NCBI GenBank assembly: GCA_030706015.1
Contig: JAUZPI010000026.1
Coordinates: forward strand, 1 to 52,063
Reading direction: 5' to 3'
Origin: Bacillota bacterium
Lineage (GTDB): Bacteria; Bacillota; Clostridia; Clostridiales; Clostridiaceae
Length of the DNA stretch: 52,063 nucleotides
Each line of letters opens with the position of its first letter. The first letter of the stretch is position 1. Shown here piece after piece: positions 33,658 to 43,554 of the stretch. The position numbers and the translations under genes were made by a program. Below the pieces are notes generated by a model. The model was given only the letters and a program-made list of their open reading frames with translations. It was not told the origin of the DNA and made no database searches.

Positions 33658-34245
33658 ATGAATATCTATTTATTAAGACATGGTGAAACGGAACAAAATG
33701 AAAAAAAAACCTACTATGGAAGCTTGGATGTATCATTAAATGAAAAAGGTAAAAATCAAGCGCTATCTGCAAAGAATATGCTTCATAAAATCGACTTTAG
33801 TAAAGTTTTTATAAGTGACAGAATCAGGACTTTAGAAATGGCTGAAATTATTTTTGAAGATAAGGAAATAGAGTTTATTAAAGATAGCAGGATTAATGAA
33901 ATGAGCTTTGGTATTTTTGAGGGTAAAACCTATGAAGAAATCGGAAAACTTTATCCAGAAGAACAAGAACTTTGGCAGAATAATTGGAAGGAATACTGTC
34001 CAAAGGGTGGAGAAAGCTATGCGGTGTTTTATAAAAGAATAAAAAGTTTTATGGAAGATTTAAAAAAACTAGATGAAGAAAATATATTAATAGTAACTCA
34101 TGGTGGAGTAATAAGAACCATATATTGCTATGTTTTAGACGAAAATTTAGATTTCTATTGGAAGTTTGCATCTTCTAATGGAGATATTAGTCTTATTAAG
34201 TATAAGCATGGAAGCATTTTCATCGATAGTATTATACATGTATAA
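33658..34245 (+). CDS. cobC: Alpha-ribazole phosphatase (histidine phosphatase family)
   Basis: CobC removes the phosphate from alpha-ribazole-5'-phosphate or adenosylcobalamin-5'-phosphate in the last steps of nucleotide loop assembly. The 195-residue protein has the RHG motif LLRHGETEQNE with the catalytic His, an acidic EMSFGIFEGK region and the second catalytic His in VTHGGVIRT. The general phosphatase family is broad; the B12 role rests on context as first gene after the cobalamin riboswitch. GAGGTG (33644-33649) fits ATG 33658 better than ATG 33652. Confidence 0.88.
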   Translation: MNIYLLRHGETEQNEKKTYYGSLDVSLNEKGKNQALSAKNMLHKIDFSKVFISDRIRTLEMAEIIFEDKEIEFIKDSRINEMSFGIFEGKTYEEIGKLYPEEQELWQNNWKEYCPKGGESYAVFYKRIKSFMEDLKKLDEENILIVTHGGVIRTIYCYVLDENLDFYWKFASSNGDISLIKYKHGSIFIDSIIHV

Positions 34246-34269
34246 TTTAAAAATTTTTGAGGTGAGTTA

Positions 34270-35097
34270 ATGAAAAAAGCAATTTTAGTAGTTAGTTTTG
34301 GGACAACCCATCAAGACACTATGGAAGCAACAATAAAGAAGATAGAAGAGAAGGTAGAAGATAAATTTAAAGAGTACGAGATAAGAAGGGCTTTTACAGC
34401 TCATCAGATTATTAAGATATTGAAGGAAAGAGATGGGGTACATGAAGATACACCGGAGGAAGCTCTTTCAAAATTGCATAAGGAAAACTTTTCAGAAGTT
34501 GTAGTACAGCCACTGCATATCATACCTGGAGATGAATATGAGTACATAAAATATGTAGTGGATAAATTTAGGGCATTAGGTGTATTTGAGAAATTAATTC
34601 TAGGTAGACCTGTACTATATTTTAAAGGAGACGGTGAAGAAATTCCAGATGATTACTCAATCTTTGTTGAAGCAATGAATAGTGAGCTTACAAAGTTAAG
34701 TCCAGTGGTACTTATGGGACACGGCAGCACTCATCCAGCAAATTCATCCTATAACTGTCTTCAAGAAGTATTAAGGGATAAAGGTTTTGATAATGCCTAT
34801 ATAGCAACAGTAGAGGGATATCCAACTATTGATTATGTAATAGAAAAAGTTAAAACTGATGGCCTAAACCAAGTTTCTTTAATGCCTTTAATGCTTGTTG
34901 CTGGTGAGCATGCAAAAAATGATATGCAGTGTACCTGGAAAGAACTATTAGAGAAAGAAGAAATACAAGCTTCAGTTTATTTGCATGGTTTAGGAGAAAT
35001 AGAAAAATTTCAAGATATTTATATAGAGCATATTGAGGATGCTATTAAAGGCAAATATATAGAACCGGGAAAAATAAAAAAATTAGCAAACATATAG
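34270..35097 (+). CDS. cbiK: Sirohydrochlorin cobaltochelatase
   Basis: CbiK inserts cobalt into sirohydrochlorin, the committed step of the anaerobic (early cobalt) B12 pathway. The 275-residue class II chelatase has ILVVSFGTTHQDT at the N-terminus, the metal-binding His region LMGHGSTHPANSSYN and MLVAGEHAKNDM, matching the two catalytic His segments of Salmonella CbiK. There is no signal peptide, so it acts in the cytoplasm. Its presence together with cbiD and cbiG fixes the pathway as oxygen-independent. Confidence 0.95.
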   Translation: MKKAILVVSFGTTHQDTMEATIKKIEEKVEDKFKEYEIRRAFTAHQIIKILKERDGVHEDTPEEALSKLHKENFSEVVVQPLHIIPGDEYEYIKYVVDKFRALGVFEKLILGRPVLYFKGDGEEIPDDYSIFVEAMNSELTKLSPVVLMGHGSTHPANSSYNCLQEVLRDKGFDNAYIATVEGYPTIDYVIEKVKTDGLNQVSLMPLMLVAGEHAKNDMQCTWKELLEKEEIQASVYLHGLGEIEKFQDIYIEHIEDAIKGKYIEPGKIKKLANI

Positions 35098-35109
35098 AGG
35101 AGATGAACA

Positions 35110-36582
35110 ATGGCAAAGATAATGATTCAGGGGACAGCCTCCTCTGTGGGTAAAAGTATAATTACAGCAGCCCTTTGCAGAATATTTAAGCAAGATGGTT
35201 ATAAAGTATGTCCCTATAAGTCTCAAAATATGTCTTTAAATTCTTATGTAACCCTAGATGGCAAAGAGATGGGACGTGCCCAGGTACTTCAGGCTTATGC
35301 TGCAGGATTACAACCTGAGGTATATATGAATCCAATATTATTAAAGCCTACCTCAGATAAAAAGTGTCAGGTTATAGTTAATGGAAAAGTATATTGCAAT
35401 TCAACGGCTATGGAATACCATAATTTGAAACTGGAATTTAGAGAAATGCTTAAAAAGGATTTTGCAGAACTAGAAAAGCAATTTGACATAATAGTTATGG
35501 AGGGTGCTGGAAGTCCTGCGGAAATTAATTTAAGAGATAGAGACATAGTAAATATGGGAATGGCAGAACTTGTGGATGCTCCAGTTCTGCTGGTAGGTGA
35601 TATTGATAAGGGCGGAGTTTTTGCCTCACTAGCAGGTACCATGCTGCTGCTTAGAAATGATGAGAAAGAAAGGGTTAAGGGAACTATAATAAATAAATTT
35701 AGAGGAGATCTAGATATTTTAAAGCCAGGACTCCAAATGATAGAAGAAGTTATTCATGTTCCTTGTGTGGGAGTAATACCTCATTTTAAATTACAGTTAG
35801 AAGACGAAGATGGAGCCGTAAATTTGAATAAGAAAATAACAGCACCTATAGATGTAGCTGTTATAAAGCTGCCTCACATATCTAATTTTACTGACATGGA
35901 TGCCATGGCTATTGAAGAAGATGTCTCCGTTAGATATATAGAAAACATAAATGAATTTGGTAAACCGGATTTGCTAGTAATACCAGGGAGTAAGAATACC
36001 ATAGATGATTTATTATATATAAGAAATACAGGTTTAGAAAATATAATTAAAGATTGCTCCAATGAGGGTATTATAATAGGTATTTGTGGTGGATATCAAA
36101 TGCTTGGAAAATCCATTGAAGATCCTTATGGAGTAGAAACTGATAAAGGTTTTGTTGAAGGTATAGGACTTCTGGATATAAATACTGTACTAGAAAAAGA
36201 AAAAAACACCACTAGAATAGAAGGTTATATGGAAGGATTGGAGGATATCAACGTATATGGATATGAAATACATATGGGCATAAGTCATTATGGAGAAGGC
36301 TGCCAGCATTTATTTAATATAAATAACAATGGCACTGAATATAAAGATGGAGCATTAAACAAAGAGAAGAATGTAATGGGAACTTATATACATGGAATTT
36401 TCGATGGAGTAGACTTTAGGCAGCATATTATAAACCTAATTCGAGAGAAAAAAGGAATATCACTAAAGGCTTCTCAAGTATATGAAAGTCTGAGAGATAG
36501 AGAACTTGATAGATTAGCCGACATAGTTAGAAAAAGTATCGATATAGATTATTTGTACAGCATTATTGAGTTAAACCAATGA
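35110..36582 (+). CDS. cbiP: Cobyric acid synthase (glutamine-dependent)
   Basis: CbiP/CobQ amidates side chains b, d, e and g of adenosylcobyrinate a,c-diamide. The 490-residue protein has an N-terminal ATP-binding dethiobiotin-synthetase-like domain (IQGTASSVGKSIITAALCR, SQNMSLNSYVT) and a C-terminal class I amidotransferase domain with the nucleophile Cys in GICGGYQMLGK and His near GTYIHGIFD. The last 4 nt overlap the start of cbiB (ATGA). Confidence 0.96.
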   Translation: MAKIMIQGTASSVGKSIITAALCRIFKQDGYKVCPYKSQNMSLNSYVTLDGKEMGRAQVLQAYAAGLQPEVYMNPILLKPTSDKKCQVIVNGKVYCNSTAMEYHNLKLEFREMLKKDFAELEKQFDIIVMEGAGSPAEINLRDRDIVNMGMAELVDAPVLLVGDIDKGGVFASLAGTMLLLRNDEKERVKGTIINKFRGDLDILKPGLQMIEEVIHVPCVGVIPHFKLQLEDEDGAVNLNKKITAPIDVAVIKLPHISNFTDMDAMAIEEDVSVRYIENINEFGKPDLLVIPGSKNTIDDLLYIRNTGLENIIKDCSNEGIIIGICGGYQMLGKSIEDPYGVETDKGFVEGIGLLDINTVLEKEKNTTRIEGYMEGLEDINVYGYEIHMGISHYGEGCQHLFNINNNGTEYKDGALNKEKNVMGTYIHGIFDGVDFRQHIINLIREKKGISLKASQVYESLRDRELDRLADIVRKSIDIDYLYSIIELNQ

Positions 36583-37526
36583 TAGATGTAATTATTGCTG
36601 TAATTATAGATTGGATTATGGGAGATCCCTACTGGTTTCCTCATCCTGTAATCTATATAGGTAAACTAATTGGTTTTCTCGAAAAAAGAGGAAGATGCTT
36701 TATAAAACAGGATAAATATCTAAAGCTGTGGGGAGGATTAATAGTTCTATTAGTATCTTTCATTTGCTACTTTGTTCCATTTATAATTTTAAAACTTTTA
36801 AGAGATACCTTTTGGGTAAAACATATAGTAAATATACTATTTCTATGGACAACACTTGCAGCTAGATGTCTTCATAAGGAAGGTATAAAGGTGTGCTATT
36901 CCTTAGAAAGAAATGATATTCGGGATGCTAGAGTCAAATTATCATATATAGTAGGTAGAGAAACCAGTCAGCTTAGTGAGGAAGAAATAATAAGAGCAGA
37001 TGTGGAGACTATTTCTGAAAACACTTCCGATGGTATTATTGCACCATTGATTTTTGGACTTATAGGAGGAGCTCCTTTAGCAATGCTATATAAAGGAATA
37101 AATACTATGGATTCAATGCTGGGTTATATAACCCCGAAGTATAAATACATAGGTTTTTTTCCAGCCAAGGTTGATGATATTTTTAATTTTGTACCAGCTA
37201 GGATCAGTGGTATGTTAATATGTCTATCAGCTCCTATAGTGATAGGTAGTATCCCCAAAAGTATTAAAATTATGCTAAGGGATAGAAAGAATCATAAGAG
37301 TCCTAATTGTGCTTATCCAGAGGCTGCCACAGCGGGTGCTTTACAAGTTCAGCTAGGAGGTACTAATACTTACTTTGGAGAAAAGATGTATAAGCCTACT
37401 ATTGGAGATAAAATTAATCATCTTAATGAGAAACATATTAAGGACACTATTAGGTTAATGTATACTGCGGAAATTTTATGTTTAATATTTAGTGTTATAT
37501 TATACTCTGCAATAAGATTATTATAA
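36579..37526 (+). CDS. cbiB: Adenosylcobinamide-phosphate synthase CbiB
   Basis: An integral membrane enzyme that attaches aminopropanol-phosphate (made by CobD) to adenosylcobyric acid. The 315-residue product begins with the family motif IDWIMGDPYWFPHPVIYIGK, and contains RDARVKLSYIVGRET, ETISENTSDGIIAPLIFGLIGGAP-type motifs (ETISENTSDG and PLIFGLIGG) and KVDDIFNFVPARISG. About five hydrophobic segments are visible. It overlaps cbiP by 4 nt, consistent with coupled translation. Confidence 0.95.
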   Translation: MIDVIIAVIIDWIMGDPYWFPHPVIYIGKLIGFLEKRGRCFIKQDKYLKLWGGLIVLLVSFICYFVPFIILKLLRDTFWVKHIVNILFLWTTLAARCLHKEGIKVCYSLERNDIRDARVKLSYIVGRETSQLSEEEIIRADVETISENTSDGIIAPLIFGLIGGAPLAMLYKGINTMDSMLGYITPKYKYIGFFPAKVDDIFNFVPARISGMLICLSAPIVIGSIPKSIKIMLRDRKNHKSPNCAYPEAATAGALQVQLGGTNTYFGEKMYKPTIGDKINHLNEKHIKDTIRLMYTAEILCLIFSVILYSAIRLL

Positions 37527-37541
37527 GGAAGAGGTTGAGTT

Positions 37542-38615
37542 ATGAATTATATTCATGGTGGAGATATTTATTCTGATGGCGTGCTAATAGGAAGAGAATT
37601 ATTAGACTTTAGCTCTAATATAAATCCACTAGGTATTCCAGATAGTTTTACCATACACTTGGCTGAAGCAATAAATAGTTTAACCAGATATCCAGATATA
37701 CAATATAGAGAATTAATTAATTCATTATGTACTTATGAAATGTTAGGGACAGTGTTACATAAAGAAAATTTTATTCTAGGCAATGGTGCCTCTGAGATTA
37801 TAGATTTGTCCATAAGCTGTTTTAAAAAGGTACTCATTGTGGTACCTTCTTTCCTAGAGTATGAATTAAGTGCAAAAAAATGGGGAGTTAGCATTGAGTA
37901 TTCTTACCTAGATAGTTCATTAGAAATTGATTATCAAGATATTTATAATAGAATGCAAAATTGTGATGCATTAATAATTGGAAATCCCAATAATCCTAAC
38001 GGTGGTATAATTGATAAAGATAAATTCCAACCAATATTGGGTTATTGCGAAAATGCCAAAAAGACAATAATTATAGATGAAGCCTTTATAGAATTCACTA
38101 ATAACATAAAACATAGTTTTTCTGGAGATATACGCGAATATAACTGCATTTTAATAATAAGAGCCTTAACAAAATACTTCGCTATGCCAGGCATAAGATT
38201 TGGATATGGTATAACCTCAAATACTGAGTTAGCTGAAAAAATAAAGTCTAAGCAAAATCCTTGGAATATAAATTGTTTTGCTGAAACAGCAGCTAAATAT
38301 GTTGTCAAAGATAAAAACTACATGGACAAATCTAGAGAATGGATAGAAAATGAAAGAAATTATATGAATGCTGGACTTAAAGAAATATCCTTTATAGAAA
38401 AGGTGTATAAGAGCTATAGTAATTTTTTATTGTGCAAGCTAGAAGGTATAGATTGTCATAAGCTGTATGACCTTTGTTTCCAAGAAGGGGTATTAATAAG
38501 AAAAGCTTATAATTTTCAAGGATTAGATGAAGATTACGTAAGATTTGCTATTAAGGATAGAGAAAAGAACGAAAAATTCATGAATATATTAAGAGAGGTA
38601 CAGGCTACAATATGA
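37542..38615 (+). CDS. cobD: Threonine-phosphate decarboxylase CobD
   Basis: A PLP enzyme that converts L-threonine-O-3-phosphate into (R)-1-amino-2-propanol O-2-phosphate, the linker for CbiB. The 357-residue aminotransferase-fold protein starts HGGDIYSDG, has LDFSSNINPLGIPDS, GNPNNPNGGIIDK, the IIDEAFIEF aspartate region and the PLP-binding Lys in RALTKYFAMPGIRFGYG. The threonine phosphate would be provided by PduX at the end of the same operon. It overlaps cbiA by 4 nt. Confidence 0.94.
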   Translation: MNYIHGGDIYSDGVLIGRELLDFSSNINPLGIPDSFTIHLAEAINSLTRYPDIQYRELINSLCTYEMLGTVLHKENFILGNGASEIIDLSISCFKKVLIVVPSFLEYELSAKKWGVSIEYSYLDSSLEIDYQDIYNRMQNCDALIIGNPNNPNGGIIDKDKFQPILGYCENAKKTIIIDEAFIEFTNNIKHSFSGDIREYNCILIIRALTKYFAMPGIRFGYGITSNTELAEKIKSKQNPWNINCFAETAAKYVVKDKNYMDKSREWIENERNYMNAGLKEISFIEKVYKSYSNFLLCKLEGIDCHKLYDLCFQEGVLIRKAYNFQGLDEDYVRFAIKDREKNEKFMNILREVQATI

Positions 38616-39931
38616 AGAGCATAATAATATCTTCAAATACCAGCGGCGGCGGAAAAACCACCTTTACCTTAGGTTTAATGAAGGCATTAAAGAAAAGAGG
38701 ATACAAGGTTCAGGGCTATAAAGTGGGACCAGATTATATAGATACTGCTTTTCACAGCTCTATTACTGGTGTTTCCTCAAGAAATTTGGATTTGTACCTT
38801 ATGGGGGAAGCTGGAGTAAAGGCCTCTTATTCAAGAGGACAAGGAGAATATGGGGTTGTAGAAGGAGTTATGGGGTTATACGATGGGATAGGTATATCCT
38901 CTGACTATTCCACTGCCCATGTTTCAAAGGTTTTAAATCTACCAGTAGTTTTGGTTATAAGTCCTCAAGCTCAGTGTGCTACCTTGTGTGCTCAAATTAA
39001 TGGATTAATAAATTTTGATAAAGTAAATATAGCTGGAATAGTTTTAAATAACATAAGTGAAAGTTATTACAACCTATTAAAATCAGCTATTGAGAAACAT
39101 TGTAGACTCAGGGTATTCGGATATATACCAAAAGAAGAGAATTTAAAATTAAAAAGCAGGCACTTGGGGCTAATACAGAGCAGTGAATTAGAAAATTTAA
39201 ATGAAAAAATAGATTTATGCAGTCAGCTTATTGAAAAATATATTGATTTAAATTGTCTGCTAGATTACTTTTCAGAAAGTGAAATCTATTTAGATAATTT
39301 TCATTTAAAGAATAAATCTGTAAGAGCAGCAGTTGCTAAGGACAAAGCCTTTAGTTTTTATTATAAGGAAAATCTTGAGCTGTTAGAAGAAATAGGAGAA
39401 GTCGTTTATTTTAGTCCATTAAAAGATAAATGTCTGCCAGAAAATATAGACTTTCTATATTTAGGTGGAGGCTATCCAGAGGTCTTTGCTGAGGAATTAT
39501 CTATGAACAAGTCAATGCTGAAAAGTATAAATAATGCACTGAATAATGGACTAAGATGCTTTGCAGAATGCGGCGGTTTAATGTATTTAACTGAGTCCAT
39601 AGATAATTTTGATATGGTTGGTTTATTTAATGGCAAAGCATTTATGACTGGTAAGCTTCAAAACTTTGGATATGCCAAACTAAGGGTTGAAAAAGAAAAT
39701 AACATACTACCTGTTGGTTTATCAATATGTATCCATGAATTTCACAAATCAAAGGTAGAACTTGAAGAAAATGAATTGTTTTCTATTAGTAAAAGTGTAT
39801 ATGATGGAACAATAAAACAATGGAAATGTGGCTATTCTAAAAATGCTACTATTGCAACTTATGCTCATTTGCATTTTTTTAGCAGTATGGAAATGATGAA
39901 ATATATTACAGGATATAATATGATGGAGTGA
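38612..39931 (+). CDS. cbiA: Cobyrinate a,c-diamide synthase
   Basis: CbiA amidates the a and c acetate side chains of cobyrinate with glutamine and ATP. The 439-residue protein has the P-loop-like N-terminus SNTSGGGKTTFTLGLMKAL, the motif GYKVGPDYIDTAFHS, GVMGLYDG, and a C-terminal amidotransferase with YLGGGYPEVFAEEL and the Cys in CFAECGGLMYL. Length is slightly below the usual 450-460, but no motif is missing. It starts inside the cobD stop and is 6 nt from cbiC. Confidence 0.95.
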   Translation: MKSIIISSNTSGGGKTTFTLGLMKALKKRGYKVQGYKVGPDYIDTAFHSSITGVSSRNLDLYLMGEAGVKASYSRGQGEYGVVEGVMGLYDGIGISSDYSTAHVSKVLNLPVVLVISPQAQCATLCAQINGLINFDKVNIAGIVLNNISESYYNLLKSAIEKHCRLRVFGYIPKEENLKLKSRHLGLIQSSELENLNEKIDLCSQLIEKYIDLNCLLDYFSESEIYLDNFHLKNKSVRAAVAKDKAFSFYYKENLELLEEIGEVVYFSPLKDKCLPENIDFLYLGGGYPEVFAEELSMNKSMLKSINNALNNGLRCFAECGGLMYLTESIDNFDMVGLFNGKAFMTGKLQNFGYAKLRVEKENNILPVGLSICIHEFHKSKVELEENELFSISKSVYDGTIKQWKCGYSKNATIATYAHLHFFSSMEMMKYITGYNMME

Positions 39932-39937
39932 TACAAT

Positions 39938-40567
39938 ATGAAAGATTATATAAAGATTCCTATGGATATAGAAAAAAGAAGCTTTGAAATTATAGAAGAA
40001 GAAATGGGTTCACACTCATTTAGTGATCAGGCATTAAAAATTATTAAGAGAGTTATACATACCACTGCTGATTTTGAATATAAAGATTTGGTGTACATTA
40101 GAGAGGGAGCTATAGATGAAGCTTTAAAACTATTAAAAAAAGGTACAACTATTTACACTGATACTAAAATGGCAATGGCAGGTATTAATAAAAAAGCTTT
40201 AAGCCAATTAAATAGCAAGGTGGTTTGTTACATAGATAATGAGGAAGTTTGCAGTATTGCGAAAGAAAAAGGCATTACTCGTTCTATGGCAGCTGTAGAG
40301 AAGGCAGCTAGAGGTGGTATTGAATTCTTTGTATTTGGAAATGCTCCTACTGCACTTTTCAAACTTAAGGAGTTAACATTAGAAGGAAAGACCAGTGCTA
40401 AATTTATATTAGGTGCACCTATAGGCTTTGTTGGGGCTAAGGAATCCAAGGAAGAAATAGAAAAGCTTTCAATTCCATTGATAACAGTAAGAGGAAGAAA
40501 AGGCGGCAGTACTGTGGCAGCTTCCATAGTAAATGCGTTGATGTATATGCTTATAAACAGAGAGTAG
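39938..40567 (+). CDS. cbiC: Cobalt-precorrin-8 methylmutase
   Basis: CbiC moves the methyl group from C-11 to C-12, producing cobyrinate. The 209-residue protein has the active-site His in KRVIHTTADFEY, the acidic DTKMAMAGIN segment, and conserved GNAPTALFKL and GAPIGFVGAKESKE with the C-terminal RGRKGGSTVAASIVNAL. These fix the assignment. It lies between cbiA and cbiD. Confidence 0.96.
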   Translation: MKDYIKIPMDIEKRSFEIIEEEMGSHSFSDQALKIIKRVIHTTADFEYKDLVYIREGAIDEALKLLKKGTTIYTDTKMAMAGINKKALSQLNSKVVCYIDNEEVCSIAKEKGITRSMAAVEKAARGGIEFFVFGNAPTALFKLKELTLEGKTSAKFILGAPIGFVGAKESKEEIEKLSIPLITVRGRKGGSTVAASIVNALMYMLINRE

Positions 40568-40602
40568 AGTTTCTACCCAATTTAAAATAAGGTGGTAATT
40601 TC

Positions 40603-41691
40603 ATGCTAAACTTATATGTAAACAGCAATGGTAAAAAATTAAGATGTGGCTACACAACGGGATCCTGTGCGGCTGGAGCTAGCAAAGCAGCAACATATAT
40701 GCTTTACGCAAATACTAGAATTGAAGAAATATCCTTAGTAACTCCAAGTGGTATAGAACTTCAGCTAAAAATAAGTAAGATTGTTGTAGGGGAAGATTAT
40801 GTTCAATGCTGCATAATTAAGGATGGCGGTGATGATCCAGATGTTACCCACGGATTGGAGATTTGGGCACAAGCAAGGAAAAGATATGAGGGCTATGTTC
40901 TTAAAGGTGGGGTAGGAGTTGGCATTGTTAGAAAAGATGGACTATATATTGAAAAAGGAGAACCAGCCATTAATCCCGTGCCAAGACAAATGATACAGAA
41001 GGCAGTTAATGAGGTGTTGCCACAGGATAAAGGTGTTGAAGTTACTATTTTTGTTCCTAAGGGTGAAGAGACAGCTAAAAAAACCTTTAATCCAAGACTA
41101 GGAATAGAGGGTGGTATTTCTATATTGGGAACTACAGGTATAGTTTATCCAATGTCAGAGGAAGCTTTAAAGGAATCTGTCAGAATTGAAATAAATCAAA
41201 AGGTCTTAAATGATAAAAAAGATTTAATTCTAGTTTTTGGTGGTATGGGAGAGAAATTTGCTTCAAAATTAGACATGGATACAGGCTCAATGGTTGTCAT
41301 TTCTAATTATGTTGGCTTTGCATTAGATTGCTGTATGGAACAGAAGGTGGAAAACATAACAATTGTGGGACATATCGGTAAGGTTTCAAAAATTGCTTCA
41401 GGATGCTTTAATACACACAGCAGAGTATGTGATGTGAGATTGGAGACTATTGCTTTGGAATTGGCCTTAATGGGAGCAGATAGAGATTTCGTTGAAAAAG
41501 TATATAATCTCAATACTCTTGAAGGTGCTGCTGACATAATTGATGATGAATATAAACTGGTTTACAAACGCATTGGACAAAAGGTTATTGCAAGGATTAA
41601 ACAGTATATGTATTCAGATATAAAAGTTAATGTTGTTATGTATGCAGTAAACAAAGGCTTGTTGTGGGACAGCAGAGAGGTGATCATATGA
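40603..41691 (+). CDS. cbiD: Cobalt-precorrin-5B C1-methyltransferase
   Basis: CbiD methylates C-1 with SAM; it is specific to the anaerobic pathway. The 362-residue protein has the hallmark CGYTTGSCAAGASKAA near residue 12, DGGDDPDVTHG, and GGISILGTTGIVYPMSE plus the internal HSRVCDVRLE. An GGTGG site precedes the ATG. Its stop overlaps the cbiE start by 4 nt (ATGA). Confidence 0.96.
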   Translation: MLNLYVNSNGKKLRCGYTTGSCAAGASKAATYMLYANTRIEEISLVTPSGIELQLKISKIVVGEDYVQCCIIKDGGDDPDVTHGLEIWAQARKRYEGYVLKGGVGVGIVRKDGLYIEKGEPAINPVPRQMIQKAVNEVLPQDKGVEVTIFVPKGEETAKKTFNPRLGIEGGISILGTTGIVYPMSEEALKESVRIEINQKVLNDKKDLILVFGGMGEKFASKLDMDTGSMVVISNYVGFALDCCMEQKVENITIVGHIGKVSKIASGCFNTHSRVCDVRLETIALELALMGADRDFVEKVYNLNTLEGAADIIDDEYKLVYKRIGQKVIARIKQYMYSDIKVNVVMYAVNKGLLWDSREVII

Positions 41692-42302
41692 TATACATAG
41701 TTGGCATTGGACCAGGCAGTAAAGATTATATTTTACCTAAAGCAATTAATACTTTTAAAAATTCAGATATAGTACTTGCCTTTGAACGAGCCTATGAAAG
41801 CTTAGAGTTTTTAGATATAAACTTAAAATTAGTAAAGAATTTTAGTCAAATAAAAGATCAAATCATTTATAAATCAGACAAAAATATTGCCATAGCGGCT
41901 TCTGGAGATCCCTGCTTTTACGGAATAAATGAATATATAAAGAATAATTTTAGTGGTGACATAGAAGTTATACCTGGATTAAGCTCTTTTCAATATTTAT
42001 GTTCAAAGCTAGGTATTTCATGGCAAAATGCTTATCTAAGCAGCTTACATGGCAGAAGCAGTGATCTTATTGGAACAGTAAAAAAATATCAAACTTCTAT
42101 TTGGCTTACGGATAAGGTAAATACTCCTGATAATATTTGTAAACTGCTAGTTAACAATGAAATAACAGCAAAGGTATATGTGGGTGAAAATTTATCTTAT
42201 GAAGATGAATTAATTACTATTGGAACACCAGAAGAGATAGCTAGTAAAAAGTATAGCAGCTTAAGTGTTGTAATTATAGAAGTGTTAGAGGGTGAAAATT
42301 AA
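41688..42302 (+). CDS. cbiE: Cobalt-precorrin-7 C5-methyltransferase
   Basis: CbiE methylates C-5 late in ring synthesis and works with CbiT, which follows as a separate gene (the two are fused as CobL in the aerobic pathway). The 204-residue tetrapyrrole methylase has MIYIVGIGPGSKDY, the SGDPCFYGINEYI motif and VIPGLSSFQYLCSKLG. The longer frame from 41664 contains no better ribosome binding site; GAGAGGTG sits just before ATG 41688. Confidence 0.93.
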   Translation: MIYIVGIGPGSKDYILPKAINTFKNSDIVLAFERAYESLEFLDINLKLVKNFSQIKDQIIYKSDKNIAIAASGDPCFYGINEYIKNNFSGDIEVIPGLSSFQYLCSKLGISWQNAYLSSLHGRSSDLIGTVKKYQTSIWLTDKVNTPDNICKLLVNNEITAKVYVGENLSYEDELITIGTPEEIASKKYSSLSVVIIEVLEGEN

Positions 42303-42883
42303 TGATGTTTATAAAGGACGAAGAGTTTATAAGAGGGAATTGTCCCATGACCAAGGAAGAGATAAGAATATTAAGTGTAGCAAAATTAAATCTTCGAGAA
42401 GATTTTAATGTTTTGGATATAGGTGCAGGGACGGGCAGTGTGAGCATACAAATGAGTAAAATATGCAGTAAAGGCATGGTCACTAGTATAGAGATGGACA
42501 AGGAAGCACTGGAGGTTCTAAAGCTAAATAAGCAAAAGTTTAATGTACCTAATATGAATATTATTGAAGGTGACGCTGTGGACTTATCGAACTCTATTGA
42601 AGATTATTTTGATGCAATCTTCATAGGGGGCAGCAGTGGAAGTATAGAGGAAATAATAAAAAGATATGCTTTAAAGCTTAAATCACAAGGAACTATGGTT
42701 TTGAATTTTATCACTATTGATAATGCATATAAAGCAATAAAAACTTTAGAGGAACTTAATTTCAGTACAGAGTGTTCACAAATATCGGTAAGTAAAACAA
42801 GAGGAAAAAGCCATATGTTAATGGCTAACAATCCTATTTTTATATTAAGTGCTAGAAATAATGGAGGTAATAGTATTGGGTAA
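42302..42883 (+). CDS. cbiT: Cobalt-precorrin-6B C15-methyltransferase (decarboxylating)
   Basis: CbiT methylates C-15 and removes the acetate carboxylate at C-12. The 193-residue class I methyltransferase has FIRGNCPMTKEEIR and the SAM-binding LDIGAGTGSVSIQMSK, with IFIGGSSGSIEEI further on. It overlaps the cbiE stop by one base and the cbiL start by 8 nt. Confidence 0.94.
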   Translation: MMFIKDEEFIRGNCPMTKEEIRILSVAKLNLREDFNVLDIGAGTGSVSIQMSKICSKGMVTSIEMDKEALEVLKLNKQKFNVPNMNIIEGDAVDLSNSIEDYFDAIFIGGSSGSIEEIIKRYALKLKSQGTMVLNFITIDNAYKAIKTLEELNFSTECSQISVSKTRGKSHMLMANNPIFILSARNNGGNSIG

Positions 42884-43541
42884 ATTATTCGGCGTAGGTG
42901 TAGGACCTGGTGATAAAGAACTATTAACATTGAAGGCAGTTAAAACTATTAAAAACTGTCAGGTAATAGTGGCTCCAAGTGCTATGAAGGGCGGTAAAAG
43001 TATAGCACTTGAGATAGCTGAGGAATACATTGGTGAAAATACAGAAGTAATGATAAAACACTTTCCAATGGGAGGAGAAGAACAGGATGATAAAATATAT
43101 GAAGCCTTCCAATCAATTAAAGATAAATTAGATAAAGGTTTAGATGTGGCATTTCTAACCATAGGAGATCCTTTTATATACAGTACATATATATATTTAT
43201 TAAGACACCTTAGAGAAGAAGGCTATGAAACTGAAACAGTGCCGGGAATAACCTCCTTTTGTGCTTGTGCCAGTATAGCTGGAGAACCATTAGTAATAGG
43301 AGATGAACCATTATTAATTCTACCTGGAACTAAGATAAATGAAATTAGGAATGAAAAATACATAGTAATAATGAAAGTTTATAAGATGGAAGAAGAAATT
43401 ATAAACTATTTAGAAGAAAAAGGATTTAAATATGTTTATATTGCAAGGGCAGGTAGAGAGGGAGAGAAGATATTAACTAATAAAGAGGACATATTGCAGT
43501 GCAGAGAATACATGTCCATGATTATCGCTAACAGAGTATAA
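42876..43541 (+). CDS. cbiL: Cobalt-precorrin-2 C20-methyltransferase
   Basis: CbiL adds the C-20 methyl group directly after cobalt insertion. The 221-residue tetrapyrrole methylase has GKLFGVGVGPGDKELLTLKAV, the IGDPFIYSTYIYLL motif, and VPGITSFCACASIAGEPL, which is typical of CbiL/CobI. The longest frame begins at ATG 42849, but the GGAGG site at 42863-42867 sits downstream of it, so the TTG at 42876 is taken as start. Confidence 0.93.
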   Translation: MGKLFGVGVGPGDKELLTLKAVKTIKNCQVIVAPSAMKGGKSIALEIAEEYIGENTEVMIKHFPMGGEEQDDKIYEAFQSIKDKLDKGLDVAFLTIGDPFIYSTYIYLLRHLREEGYETETVPGITSFCACASIAGEPLVIGDEPLLILPGTKINEIRNEKYIVIMKVYKMEEEIINYLEEKGFKYVYIARAGREGEKILTNKEDILQCREYMSMIIANRV

Positions 43542-43554
43542 AGGAGTGTTCAAT